Position numbers and translations under genes: made by a program. From Micromonospora halophytica (lineage in GTDB: Bacteria; Actinomycetota; Actinomycetes; Mycobacteriales; Micromonosporaceae), in assembly GCF_900090245.1 (NCBI RefSeq), contig NZ_FMDN01000018.1, positions 1 to 52,460 of the forward strand: 52,460 bases of DNA. Direction: 5' to 3'. Below are positions 40,862 through 49,311 of the stretch, in pieces. The stretch's first letter is position 1. Every line of letters begins with the position of its first letter. The notes under the pieces were generated by a model, which worked only from the letters and a program-made list of their open reading frames with translations, ran no database searches and was not told the DNA's origin.

Positions 40862-42991
40862 TCAGCTGCCGATCGGGCCGCCGTCCAGACGCCAGGTGAC
40901 CACCACGCCCGGCTTGGCGTAGTCGCCGTCCGGCCAGGTCGACACCGGGCTGTCCACCGTCGCGCCGGTGACCTCGCCGGGGTGCTGCACCGCGACGAAG
41001 ACCGAGCGGCGGTCGTCGGTGATGAACGGACCGCAGGCCTCCGCACCGACCGGCACGGTGAGGAACTGCTTGAGGTGGCCGCGCTCCGGCCCCTCGACGG
41101 CGGTGGCGAAGAGGCCGTCGTTGCTGCCCAGCGCGTTGCCGTCGGTGGAGATCCAGAGGTTGCCGGTGGCGTCGAAGGCGACGTTGTCCGGGCAGGAGAT
41201 CGGCGACACCTTGGTCTTGTCGTACCCGGCGAAGTAGGTCGACGGGTCGGCCGGGTCGCCGGCGACGATCGGCAGCGACCAGGCGAAGGTCTCGGCCGTG
41301 TTGTCGGCCCGGTCCTCGACCAGTTCCAGGACCTGCCCGTGCTTGTTGAGGTTGCGCGGGTTGGCCTCGTCGGCCGGGGCCTTGCCGGGCTTGCCGCGGT
41401 CGGTGTTGTTGGTCAGCGCCACGTACACCTTGCCGGTGAGCAGGCTCGGCTCGACGTCCTCCGGCCGGTCCATCTTGGTCGCACCGACCTTGTCACCGGC
41501 GAGCCGGGTGAAGGTCAGCACGTCGGCGGCGGTCATCCCGTCGACGTACGAGCGGTTGCCGCTGACCAGCTTGATCCACCGGCCCCGGCCGTTGAACGCC
41601 CCGTCGGCCGGGAGCCTGCCCGAACCGTCGATCTCGGCGGCGCTGGACTGCTCGATCTTCGCCACGTAGAGCGTGCCCGACTCCAGCAGGGTCAGGTTGT
41701 GCCTGCGCGCCACCCACGAGTCGCCCGGCAGGAACTTCTTGTCGGAGACGAACTTGTAGAGGTAGTCGAAGCGCTCGTCGTCGCCCATGTACGCGACCAC
41801 GTGCCCGTTCTTCGCCACGATGACGTTGGCGCCCTCGTGCTTGAACCGGCCCAGCGCGGTGTGCTTGCGCGGCCGGCTCTCCGGGTCGTACGGGTCGATC
41901 TCCACGACCCAGCCGAACCGGTGCGCCTCGTTGGGGTGCTTCGCCAGGTCGAAGCGCTCGTCGGCCCGCTCCCACTTCCGGCTGCCGCCCGGGTACCGCG
42001 TGGTGGTCTTGATGCCGTACCGGGCCAGCTTCGGCTTCAGCTCCTCCGGCGCGGCGTCGCCGCCGACGAAGTACTGGTTGAAGTTCTCCTCGCCGGAGAG
42101 CACGGTGCCCCACGGGGTGACCCCACCGGCGCAGTTGTTCAGCGTGCCGACGACCGTGCGGCCCTTCGGGTCGGCGGCCGTCCGCAGCCAGGCCGAGCCG
42201 GCGGCGGGGCCGGTCAGCTCGAACTTCGTGGCCAGCGCGGTCACCCGCCGGTTGTACGGCCGCCGGCCGTTGGCGACCGGACGCCACTGCCCGGTGCCGT
42301 CGACCCGCTCCAGCTCCACCACGGACATGCCGTGCGCGGCCATGGCCACCCGCAGTTGCTCCACGCTGAGCGCGTCCATCGTGGTGAAGCCGGGGAACAT
42401 CAGCTCCTCGTTGGTGTACTCGTGGTTGACCACGAGCAGCGCCCGCCGGCCCCGCCGGTCCAGCGGCAGCACCCCGACGAAGTCGTTGTTGTAGCCGAAC
42501 TGCTTCGACTGCGCGGCGGCGGTCTGGCCGCGCAGGTCGAACTCCGGCGCGCCGGGGACGACCGGGTCGCCCCAGCGGATGACCACCGCGTGGTCGTACC
42601 CGTTGGGGACGACCAGGGTGTCGAGCTGGTTCGGCGGGATCGGGCTGAAGGTCAGCGCGCCGCTGCCGGTGCCCGGCTGCGGGCGGCCGAAGCCGGCTGC
42701 CTCCGGCACCACCGGGGTGCCGGGCGCGGCGGCGGCCGGGGCCGCGCCGGCCAGCGCGCCGGCCGCCGCGCCGCCGAAGCCGAGCACCAGCGCGCCGACC
42801 GCGCCGGCCCGGACCACGCCGCGCCGGCTGACCTCGGCGGAGACCACGTCGCCGAAGTACGCGTTGTCGGAGGTGTTGGGAACAGGGTGGTCGCAGGCGT
42901 TGCCGCACCGGTACAGACAGGTCATCGAGTCACGGCTGCCGTGGCGGGTGGTGGTGCCCAGCAACGGGAGCAGCCGGGGTCGGTCGCTCAT
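40862..42991 (-). CDS. phoX: PhoX-family (DUF839) Tat-exported phosphatase
   Basis: The 709-residue protein has a cytosolic lead of about 50 residues, then SRRGVVRAGAVGALVLGFGG (55-74), a typical twin-arginine signal of this family. The mature part shows VVNHEYTNEELMFPGF, the LNNCAGGVTPWGTVLSGEEN block and NPRNLNKHGQVLELVED, all marks of PhoX calcium/iron-dependent alkaline phosphatases. The ATG at 42989-42991 has AGGAGG six bases upstream. It is divergent from an ECF sigma/anti-sigma pair. I see no PhoP box. Confidence 0.85.
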   Translation of the reverse strand: MSDRPRLLPLLGTTTRHGSRDSMTCLYRCGNACDHPVPNTSDNAYFGDVVSAEVSRRGVVRAGAVGALVLGFGGAAAGALAGAAPAAAAPGTPVVPEAAGFGRPQPGTGSGALTFSPIPPNQLDTLVVPNGYDHAVVIRWGDPVVPGAPEFDLRGQTAAAQSKQFGYNNDFVGVLPLDRRGRRALLVVNHEYTNEELMFPGFTTMDALSVEQLRVAMAAHGMSVVELERVDGTGQWRPVANGRRPYNRRVTALATKFELTGPAAGSAWLRTAADPKGRTVVGTLNNCAGGVTPWGTVLSGEENFNQYFVGGDAAPEELKPKLARYGIKTTTRYPGGSRKWERADERFDLAKHPNEAHRFGWVVEIDPYDPESRPRKHTALGRFKHEGANVIVAKNGHVVAYMGDDERFDYLYKFVSDKKFLPGDSWVARRHNLTLLESGTLYVAKIEQSSAAEIDGSGRLPADGAFNGRGRWIKLVSGNRSYVDGMTAADVLTFTRLAGDKVGATKMDRPEDVEPSLLTGKVYVALTNNTDRGKPGKAPADEANPRNLNKHGQVLELVEDRADNTAETFAWSLPIVAGDPADPSTYFAGYDKTKVSPISCPDNVAFDATGNLWISTDGNALGSNDGLFATAVEGPERGHLKQFLTVPVGAEACGPFITDDRRSVFVAVQHPGEVTGATVDSPVSTWPDGDYAKPGVVVTWRLDGGPIGS

Positions 42992-43198
42992 GGGGTGCCT
43001 CCTGGAAGCAGCGGTTCGGTGGCACGCGGATCGCTGATCGACGTGCGTACCGGCCGGACGCTGCCAGGACGCGGTGAGCGGCCCTCGGATTGAGCGTGAA
43101 CGAGGTGTGAACAGCTGTCGCGGTGAACCGATCCGGGTCGCCGCGCGTATCCACGGGCGAACACCCACCCGGCCCGACTCGCCGCGGAGAGCGAGGGG
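42992..43198. other. Divergent region between phoX and the sigma factor gene
   Basis: This 207-base region must hold both promoters. I find no clear repeat. Part of it is open in the sigma factor frame (from 43127). Confidence 0.4.
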
Positions 43199-43720
43199 AT
43201 CACCATCAGCGACCACGACGCCCAACTGCTGCGCGCCCTGCACGACGAGCACGCGGAGGCGCTGTTCGCGCATGCGCTCCGGCTGGTCAACGGCGACCGG
43301 ACGCGGGCGGAGGACCTGGTGCAGGAGACCCTGCTGCGGGCCTGGCGCCATCCCGGGTCGCTCGACCCGCGACGCGGCTCGGTCCGCGCCTGGCTCTTCA
43401 CCACCGCCCGGAACCTGGCGATCGACGCCTGGCGGCGCCGGTCCACCCGGGTCGGTGAGGTGTTCACCGATGACCTGCCCGAGCCGCCGGAGGCGGTCGA
43501 CGAAGCGGAGCGCGCGGTGGAGGCGTGGACCGTGGCCGAGGCGCTGAACCGGCTCAGCCCGACCCATCGGGAGGTGCTGGTCGAGTGCTTCTACCAGGGC
43601 CGGTCGGTGGCCGAGGCGGCTGCCCGGCTGGGTGTGCCGCCGGGGACGGTCAAGTCCCGCACCCACTACGCGCTGCGCTCACTACGGTTGGTCCTGGCCG
43701 AGATGGGGGTGACCGGATGA
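43199..43720 (+). CDS. ECF-type RNA polymerase sigma factor, start codon unusual
   Basis: Region 2 (about 5-70: HALRLVNGDRTRAEDLVQET, then GSVRAWLFTTARNLAIDAWR) and region 4 (about 112-165: LNRLSPTHREVLVECFYQGR, then GVPPGTVKSRTHYALRSLRL) are complete. No ATG, GTG or TTG occurs in this frame between the stop at 43124-43126 and GTG 43319, and starting at 43319 would delete half of region 2. The best candidate is ATC at 43199 (reading ITISDHDAQLL), preceded by GCGAGGGG. The stop overlaps the anti-sigma gene by ATGA. Confidence 0.82.
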   Translation: MTISDHDAQLLRALHDEHAEALFAHALRLVNGDRTRAEDLVQETLLRAWRHPGSLDPRRGSVRAWLFTTARNLAIDAWRRRSTRVGEVFTDDLPEPPEAVDEAERAVEAWTVAEALNRLSPTHREVLVECFYQGRSVAEAAARLGVPPGTVKSRTHYALRSLRLVLAEMGVTG

Positions 43721-44421
43721 CCCGCTGCGAGTTCGCGCACGACGACGGCGCGTACGTGCTGGGCGCCCTCGCCCCGGCCGACCGTGCCGCGTACGAGCGG
43801 CACCTCGCCGGCTGCGCGGCCTGCCGGGAGGCGGTCGCCGAGATCGCCGTGCTCCCCGGGCTGCTGGGCCGGCTCGACCCGGTTGCGCTGGACGAGTTCC
43901 TGCCCGCACCGCCGGAGACCACCCGGGTGCCCGACCTGCTCGCCGCCGCCCGGGACCGCCGTCGCCGCGACCGGTCGCGCTCGCGCCGACGGTACGCCGT
44001 GACCGCCCTGGTCGCCGCCGCGTTCGCCCTGGTGGTGGGCTTCGGCGGGGCGACCGCGCTGCGTCCGGCCGACCCCGTGCCCACGCCGACCGGGCAGGCG
44101 GTCCGGATGGTCGCCATGCGGCCGGTGTCGGCGAAGACGCCCGCGGTGCACGCCGAGATCGGGCTGACCGGGACCGAGTGGGGCACCGAGATCACCATGC
44201 GGTGCGGGTACGACGCGACGGCCGGCTACGGCAAGGCGTACACCTTCCGGCTGGTGGCGTACGGGCCGGACGACGCGACTGAGCAGATCGCCTCCTGGCT
44301 GGCCGCCCCCGGGGACGACGTCCGCCTCACCGGCGCGACCCGCTTCACCGACGCGGAACTGGTCCGGCTGGAGCTGATCCGCGCCGACGGCACCGCCGTC
44401 CTCGGCTACGACGTGCGCTGA
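43717..44421 (+). CDS. Zinc-finger anti-sigma factor
   Basis: The 234-residue membrane protein starts with a ZAS-type domain (H-x3-C-x2-C in RHLAGCAACRE at about 27-37, with an upstream His in EFAHDD). Then come a basic stretch, one transmembrane helix (about 90-110) and an extracytoplasmic domain of about 120 residues. It should hold the ECF sigma factor at the membrane until a signal arrives. It is translationally coupled to the sigma gene. Confidence 0.88.
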   Translation: MTRCEFAHDDGAYVLGALAPADRAAYERHLAGCAACREAVAEIAVLPGLLGRLDPVALDEFLPAPPETTRVPDLLAAARDRRRRDRSRSRRRYAVTALVAAAFALVVGFGGATALRPADPVPTPTGQAVRMVAMRPVSAKTPAVHAEIGLTGTEWGTEITMRCGYDATAGYGKAYTFRLVAYGPDDATEQIASWLAAPGDDVRLTGATRFTDAELVRLELIRADGTAVLGYDVR

Positions 44422-44428
44422 CCCGGAT

Positions 44429-44460
44429 CCCACGCCCGGCCGATCCGGGCGCGGGTGGGG
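44429..44460. terminator. Bidirectional terminator between the anti-sigma gene and rarD
   Basis: CCCACGCCCGG (44429-44439) pairs with CCGGGCGCGGGTGGG (44445-44459) with small bulges, between convergent genes that are only 40 bases apart. An overlapping CCCGGAT/ATCCGGG pair offers an alternative fold. Confidence 0.6.
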
Positions 44461-44461
44461 C

Positions 44462-45382
44462 TCACCGGGCGGCGGCGACCGGCTCCAGGGCGCGGGCGGC
44501 GGCCCGGGTACGCCGGCCGCGGTGCAGCGCGTCCATGGTGAAGATCACCAGCGCCACCCAGACCAGGGCGAAGCCGGCCAGCCGGGCCGGCGGCATCGGC
44601 TCGTCGAAGATCAGCACTCCGCAGCCGAGTTGGAGGATCGGGGCGAGGTACTGCAACATGCCGAGCCCGGAGAGGGGCAGCCGGTTGGCCGCGCCGGCGA
44701 AGAGCATCAGCGGGACGGCGGTGGCCGCCCCGGCCAGCACCAGCAGCGCGGTGTGCCCGGCCGACAGCTGCCCGAACGTGGCCGCGCCCCGGGACGCGAG
44801 CCAGCCCAGGTACGCCAGGGCGGGCAGCGCCAGCACCGCGGACTCGACGAAGAACCCCTCCGCGGCGGGCAGCCCGAGTCGTTTCTTGACCAGCCCGTAG
44901 CCGGCGAAGCTGAAGGCCAGGGTGAGCGCCAGGTACGGCAGCCGGCCGTAGTCGACGGTGAGTACGGCGACCGCCAGCGCGCCGACGCCGAGCGCCGCCC
45001 ACTGTGCCGGGCGCAGCCGCTCGCGGAGCACGAAGACGCCGAGCAGCACCACGACCAGCGGGTTGATGAAGTAGCCGAGGGCGGTCTCCACCACCCGGTC
45101 GGAGTTCACCCCGTAGATGTAGGCGCCCCAGTTGACCGCGATCAGCACCGCCGCCGCGACGATGCCGGCGAGCGTACGGGGGCGGCGGGCCAGCGCGCGC
45201 AGGAAGCCGACGTTGCGCATCGCGGCCAGCACCAGCGAGACGAGGACCACCGACCAGACGATCCGGTGGGCCAGGATCTCCACCGCGCCGGCCGGGCGCA
45301 GCAGTTTGAGGTAGACCGGGAAGAAGCCCCAGATCAGGTAGGCGACGAAGCCGTAGAGGTAGCCGAGCCGGGTCTGGTTCAC
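44462..45382 (-). CDS. rarD: RarD-type EamA family permease
   Basis: The 306-residue permease has ten predicted transmembrane helices and the RarD marks YLIWGFFPVYLKLL near the start, then AHRIVWS and ALGYFINPLVVVLLG. RarD proteins are DMT-superfamily transporters with poorly defined substrates (linked to chloramphenicol sensitivity in some species). GTG overlaps the acetyltransferase stop by GTGA, so the two genes are coupled. Confidence 0.9.
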   Translation of the reverse strand: MNQTRLGYLYGFVAYLIWGFFPVYLKLLRPAGAVEILAHRIVWSVVLVSLVLAAMRNVGFLRALARRPRTLAGIVAAAVLIAVNWGAYIYGVNSDRVVETALGYFINPLVVVLLGVFVLRERLRPAQWAALGVGALAVAVLTVDYGRLPYLALTLAFSFAGYGLVKKRLGLPAAEGFFVESAVLALPALAYLGWLASRGAATFGQLSAGHTALLVLAGAATAVPLMLFAGAANRLPLSGLGMLQYLAPILQLGCGVLIFDEPMPPARLAGFALVWVALVIFTMDALHRGRRTRAAARALEPVAAAR

Positions 45383-45870
45383 CGCTCCACCGTAAGGGCC
45401 GGCGAGCCGCTCGGCTCCTTTCCGGTGAGCGGACTGACCGGCCGCCGGTCCAGCTCCATCCAGCGTTCCGGCGCGACCGGGGCGAAGCCGATCCTGGCGT
45501 ACACCCCGTGCGCGTCCTGGGTCGCCAGCAGGATCCGTCGTACGCCGAGGGAGGCCAGGTGGTCCCGGACGGCCGTGGCCAGCCAGGTGCCCAACCCGCG
45601 CCCCCGCTCCTCGCGCGCGACGTAGACGTCGCAGAGCCAGGCGAAGGTGGCCCCGTCGGTGACGACCCGGGCCACCGCCACCTGCCCGCCGTCCGGCACC
45701 CGGTGCACGCCGTACGGGATCGAGCCGGCGAAGGCGCGTACGACGGTCTCCCGGCTCCGCCCCAGCGCCCAGTACGCGTCGGTGGAGAGCCAGTGGTGCA
45801 CCCGGTCCACGTCGATCCGGTCCGGGTCGGTGCTGAGCAGGTAGCCGTCGTCGCGGGTCAGGGTGAACAC
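45379..45870 (-). CDS. GNAT-family N-acetyltransferase
   Basis: The 163-residue enzyme has the acetyl-CoA loop REERGRGLGTWLATAVRDHL (about 86-105, R-x-x-G-x-G/L) and C-terminal DAHGVYARIGFAPV. This is a GCN5-related acetyltransferase of unknown substrate. The ATG at 45868-45870 starts MFTLTRDDGYLLSTD. It is upstream of rarD in one transcription unit. Confidence 0.88.
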   Translation of the reverse strand: MFTLTRDDGYLLSTDPDRIDVDRVHHWLSTDAYWALGRSRETVVRAFAGSIPYGVHRVPDGGQVAVARVVTDGATFAWLCDVYVAREERGRGLGTWLATAVRDHLASLGVRRILLATQDAHGVYARIGFAPVAPERWMELDRRPVSPLTGKEPSGSPALTVER

Positions 45871-45948
45871 ACCGGCGACGCTAGACCGACCGACCGCCGG
45901 CCGCGCCGGCCAATTCCCACCCGCTGGCCGTCGTCCCGGGTCGGCGGC

Positions 45949-46335
45949 TCAGTCGCGGTCGAGGACGGCCCCGAGGATCCAGGTCACGATGCCGACGAAG
46001 AGCGCGCCGAGCACCGCCGCAGGCCAGAAGCCGTCCACCTGGAAGGGCAGCCCCGCCTGGTCGGCGATCCAGCTCGTGAGCAGGAAGAGCAGGCCGTTGA
46101 CCACCAGCGCGATCAACCCGAGGGTCAGCAGGTACAGCCCGCAGCCGACGGTCTTGATGATCGGCTGGAGCACGGCGTTGACCACGCCGAAGATCACGGC
46201 GACCAGCAGCAGCGTGGTGACCGTCTCCACCGCCGAGCCGGAGTCCAGGGTGATGCCGGGAATGAGCAGCGTCGCCAGCCAGAACGCGACGGCCGTGGCA
46301 CCCAGCCGGATCAGCAGGCCCTTCAGAAAACCCAT
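45949..46335 (-). CDS. Phage holin-like (4-TM) membrane protein
   Basis: The 128-residue protein consists of about four transmembrane helices with the conserved block AVIFGVVNAVLQPIIKTVGC in the middle. This is typical of the small membrane proteins annotated as phage holin family 4 superfamily in actinobacteria. Most are not linked to phages, and no phage gene is near. Function unknown. Confidence 0.8.
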   Translation of the reverse strand: MGFLKGLLIRLGATAVAFWLATLLIPGITLDSGSAVETVTTLLLVAVIFGVVNAVLQPIIKTVGCGLYLLTLGLIALVVNGLLFLLTSWIADQAGLPFQVDGFWPAAVLGALFVGIVTWILGAVLDRD

Positions 46336-46390
46336 GGCGGGGATCGTGCCACGGCAGATCCACCCGGGGAAGCCTCCGGCCGCCCCGGAA

Positions 46391-48214
46391 TCAGCGCCGC
46401 GCGGGCCGACCGATCAGCTGCGACTCGATCGGTGTGGGGGAGAGCAGCGCCCAGCGCAGCGCCCGCCGGTTCACCACCGCCACCATGTCGTCCCGGATCC
46501 GGGTCAACCACTCCGCCGAGCCGCCCAGCCCGAGCGCGGTGCCGGCCAGCGCCGCCTCCTGCGCGTCCAACGGTTGCAGCACCGCCAGGTCGGCCCGGCC
46601 CAGCACGTCCACGTCGGACGCGGTCAGCTCGTCGCGTACCACCAGGGTGGCCCGCCAGGCCGGGCCCGGCGTCGACTCGACCGGCGTCGCGCCGGCGTCG
46701 ACCACCAGCAGCAGCGGGCACAACGGGGAGCCGGGCGCGCCGCCCACCGGGCGGCCGGGCGGCAGCACCGCCACCCCGCCACCGGTGCTGCCCACACCCC
46801 GGACGAACGGCTCCCACACCCGGGGGCGGCCGGTCTGCACCGCCACCCGCGCGCCCAGCGCCATCGCCCGCAGGACCAGCAGTTGCGCCGCGCGTACCCC
46901 GCCGACGAGGACCAGCCGGGTGCCCTCGGCGCGGAACAGCCGTACGGTCACCGCCCCGCCGTGCCGGTTCGCCCCCACCATCAGGCCCCCGCCACGGATC
47001 GACAGGTCCAGCGGTTCCGGCTCCGGGCCGGGCGCCGGTGGGCCGCCGGCCACCGCCAGCGGCAGGGTGGTGGCCAGCCCGGCGAGCTGCTCGCCGTCGA
47101 GCCGGCGCACCTCGCCACCGGCGTCGGAGACGAGCCGGTGCAGCGCCTGCGCGGCCAGCGCCAGCTCGTCGGGCGTCCAGGCGGTCAGCCGTACCGTCAG
47201 CCCGGCCGGCGCTGGGACGGAATCGGCGCCGGCGCGCGGACCCGCGCAGAGCGCGACGCTGGTCGCGGTCGCCGGCAGTGCCAGCAGCCGGGACACCAGC
47301 CGTCGGCCCAGGTCGGTCCGGGGGTCGGGCCAGCGGGTCAGCCCGAAGCCGACCTGCAGCAGGCCGCCGGAGGAGACCGCCTGCCAGGTCTCCCGGGTCG
47401 GTCGCCCGGCGTCGTGGTGGGCCAGCTCCCCGAGTACGCGCAGCGCGGCGTGCTCGCCGAGCGGACGCCCGCCGGCCGGCCCGAGGCGGCGCAGGATCCG
47501 GCGTACGGTGCCGGAGAGGGCCCGGCGCAGTTCCTCGTCGGACCAGCCGTCCACCCGCAGCACCCGCACCGCCAGCAGGGCCCGTTCCTGGCCCGGCAGC
47601 CGTCCCTCGGTCAACTGCCGGTACGACGTCCCGGCCGTGCCGCCCGCCGCGCCGGGCGCCGGCGCCGGGGCGGCGTGCAGGAGGAGCTGGACCCGCACCG
47701 GCGGGTTCTCGGGCGTGGCCGGTGGGAGCAGCGTGGCGGGCGCGGGCAGTGGACGGCGGCCGTCAACGAGCAGGTCGCCCGGGTCGCCCAGTTCGAGCAG
47801 GGCGGTGAGCCCGGTGGCGTCGTCGACGACGGCGGCGGGCTCACCGGACAGTTCGGCGGCGCGCACCGCGGCGCCCGGAAGCACCAGGTCCAGCAGGGCG
47901 TCCGGGCCGGCGGTCGGGGTGAGCGCGTGCCGCCGGGTGGCGTACCCGAGGGCGGTGCCCAGCCACTGGAAGAGCCACCGGCCCCGCCATCGCACCCAGG
48001 CCGTGGCGAGCAGGGCGCCGGCGGCGAGCAGGGCGAGCCCGGTCGTCGCGGCGCCCCGGCCGGTCGCCGCGACGGCCAGCGCCGCCGCGACCTGGGCGGC
48101 CACCACCTGGCCGGCGCGGACGGCGGTCGACGGGCGGGCGGTCGTCAGCCACTGCGGCGGCAGCGGCTGGCGGTGGATTGCTCCGGCCGGCCGGCCGGTC
48201 GTGCTCGCCGTCAC
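46391..48214 (-). CDS. eccE: Type VII secretion protein EccE
   Basis: The 607-residue protein has two transmembrane helices near the N-terminus (about 33-52 and 57-74) followed by a large domain with the EccE-typical TWQAVSSGGLLQVGFGLTRW and SIRGGGLMVGANRHGG blocks. EccE forms the outer rim of the ESX membrane complex. GTG 48212-48214 has GGAGGAG six bases before it. It reads away from the WXG100 genes; a -10-like TACCAT (reverse strand, 48320-48325) may drive it. The other core genes (eccB, eccC, eccD) are probably to the right of the window. Confidence 0.87.
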   Translation of the reverse strand: MTASTTGRPAGAIHRQPLPPQWLTTARPSTAVRAGQVVAAQVAAALAVAATGRGAATTGLALLAAGALLATAWVRWRGRWLFQWLGTALGYATRRHALTPTAGPDALLDLVLPGAAVRAAELSGEPAAVVDDATGLTALLELGDPGDLLVDGRRPLPAPATLLPPATPENPPVRVQLLLHAAPAPAPGAAGGTAGTSYRQLTEGRLPGQERALLAVRVLRVDGWSDEELRRALSGTVRRILRRLGPAGGRPLGEHAALRVLGELAHHDAGRPTRETWQAVSSGGLLQVGFGLTRWPDPRTDLGRRLVSRLLALPATATSVALCAGPRAGADSVPAPAGLTVRLTAWTPDELALAAQALHRLVSDAGGEVRRLDGEQLAGLATTLPLAVAGGPPAPGPEPEPLDLSIRGGGLMVGANRHGGAVTVRLFRAEGTRLVLVGGVRAAQLLVLRAMALGARVAVQTGRPRVWEPFVRGVGSTGGGVAVLPPGRPVGGAPGSPLCPLLLVVDAGATPVESTPGPAWRATLVVRDELTASDVDVLGRADLAVLQPLDAQEAALAGTALGLGGSAEWLTRIRDDMVAVVNRRALRWALLSPTPIESQLIGRPARR

Positions 48215-48509
48215 CGCGTCTCCTCCGCTCGACGTGTCGGGACCTCTCGGCTCCGGTGGGCCGGCCGCGACGGGGTGTCGCGCCGTTCACGCGACCGCAC
48301 CGCGACGGCGGCGTGACCCATGGTAAGGGGCCGCGGGTCCGCCGGTTGTCCACAGGGGAGGGCGACGGGGTAGCACGACGGCGATCGGGCCGCTACCGTC
48401 AGCGACGAGTTCGGCCGACCGTGCGCACCGGGGCCACCCACCCGGCGTGACGTCCACCGTGGACGTGACCGACGGTCCGCCACGACCGAGGAGACGAGGT
48501 GACGTCCGG
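48215..48509. other. Divergent promoter region of the type VII secretion locus
   Basis: The 295 bases between eccE and the first WXG100 gene hold a -10-like TACCAT for eccE (reverse strand, 48320-48325) and TACCGT (48394-48399) for the forward genes. No clear dyad is visible. Confidence 0.45.
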
Positions 48510-48827
48510 GTGTCCCAGACCCAGGCAGAAGCCGCGGTGATGCAGCAGACCGCCGCGAAGTTCGAGCAGGTGGACCAGTCCCTGCAGACCATGCTCAGCG
48601 GCCTGCTGGCCGAGTTGGAGGTGTTGCAGCAGGCCTGGCGGGGCGCCGGTGGGCGCTCGTTCGAGCAGGTCAAGCAGCAGTGGTCGCAGGACCAGGCCGC
48701 GTTGCAGCGGGCACTGCGGGAGACCGCGTCGGCGATCCGCACCGCCGGCCGGCAGTACGACGCCTCGGACGCCGAGGCCGCCGGCCGGGTCGCCGGCACC
48801 CACCGCGGCATCCAGTTGCCGCTGTAA
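48510..48827 (+). CDS. WXG100-family secreted protein (EsxB-like)
   Basis: This 105-residue all-helical protein has the W-x-G turn (QQAWRGAGGRSF, about 45-56) between two long helices. The GTG at 48510 gives the standard 100-residue length; upstream in-frame starts would add a basic lead not seen in the family. It is most likely one half of a heterodimer with the next gene, secreted by the ESX machine. The C-terminus lacks a clear YxxxD/E signal, although RQYDASDAE occurs in the second helix. Confidence 0.88.
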   Translation: MSQTQAEAAVMQQTAAKFEQVDQSLQTMLSGLLAELEVLQQAWRGAGGRSFEQVKQQWSQDQAALQRALRETASAIRTAGRQYDASDAEAAGRVAGTHRGIQLPL

Positions 48828-48852
48828 CCGCACCCGAGGGGGAGGACATCCG

Positions 48853-49146
48853 ATGGACAACGGTGTGCTGGTCGTCAACTTCGCCGCGCTGCAACAGGCC
48901 AGCGCGGACATCCAGAAGGCGTTGAACACGCTCGACTCGCAGCTCGGCCAGCTCGAACGGGACGCCGCACCGCTGGTGGCGAGCTGGGCCGGCGAGGCGC
49001 AGCAGGCGTACGAGCAGCGGCAGGCGCGGTGGCGCTCCGCCTCGCAGGACCTCCAGGCGATGCTGCGGGACATCAAACTCGCGGTGGACGACTCCGCCGG
49101 CGACTACCTCAACACCGAGAAGAGGAACGTCGGCCTGTTCCAGTGA
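48853..49146 (+). CDS. WXG100-family secreted protein (EsxA-like)
   Basis: The 97-residue helical protein has the W-x-G turn (VASWAGEAQQAYEQRQ, about 43-58). It has a GGGGGAGG ribosome binding site before ATG 48853 and follows the first esx gene by 25 bases. It presumably forms the heterodimer with that protein. The pair lies between eccE and the mycosin gene. Confidence 0.9.
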   Translation: MDNGVLVVNFAALQQASADIQKALNTLDSQLGQLERDAAPLVASWAGEAQQAYEQRQARWRSASQDLQAMLRDIKLAVDDSAGDYLNTEKRNVGLFQ

Positions 49147-49311
49147 GACCGGCCGCGCGGCGGTGCCCGACCATCCCGTCGGTGCGCCGCCGTCGTCGTT
49201 CCGCGCCGTGTCGCCCGGACCCGGCGCTGGTCGGGGCCACGACGCGCGTAAGGCTGCGGCCGGTGCCCGGCTGACGGCAGAGTCGGGGCGCGGCCGTGCT
49301 GCGCCGGTGGC

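Noticed and set aside
40739..43093. Long forward-strand open frame of 784 residues
   Set aside because: It lies opposite phoX, which has a clear Tat signal, family motifs and ribosome binding site. The open frame is the usual antisense shadow in high-GC DNA and its translation has no domain.
43319..43321. GTG as start of the ECF sigma factor
   Set aside because: It would remove the first helices of region 2, whose sequence is intact immediately upstream in the same frame.
45508..47808. Long forward-strand open frame of 766 residues opposite the acetyltransferase, holin-like gene and eccE
   Set aside because: The translation is Arg/Pro/Ala-rich without any motif and spans three recognisable reverse-strand genes.
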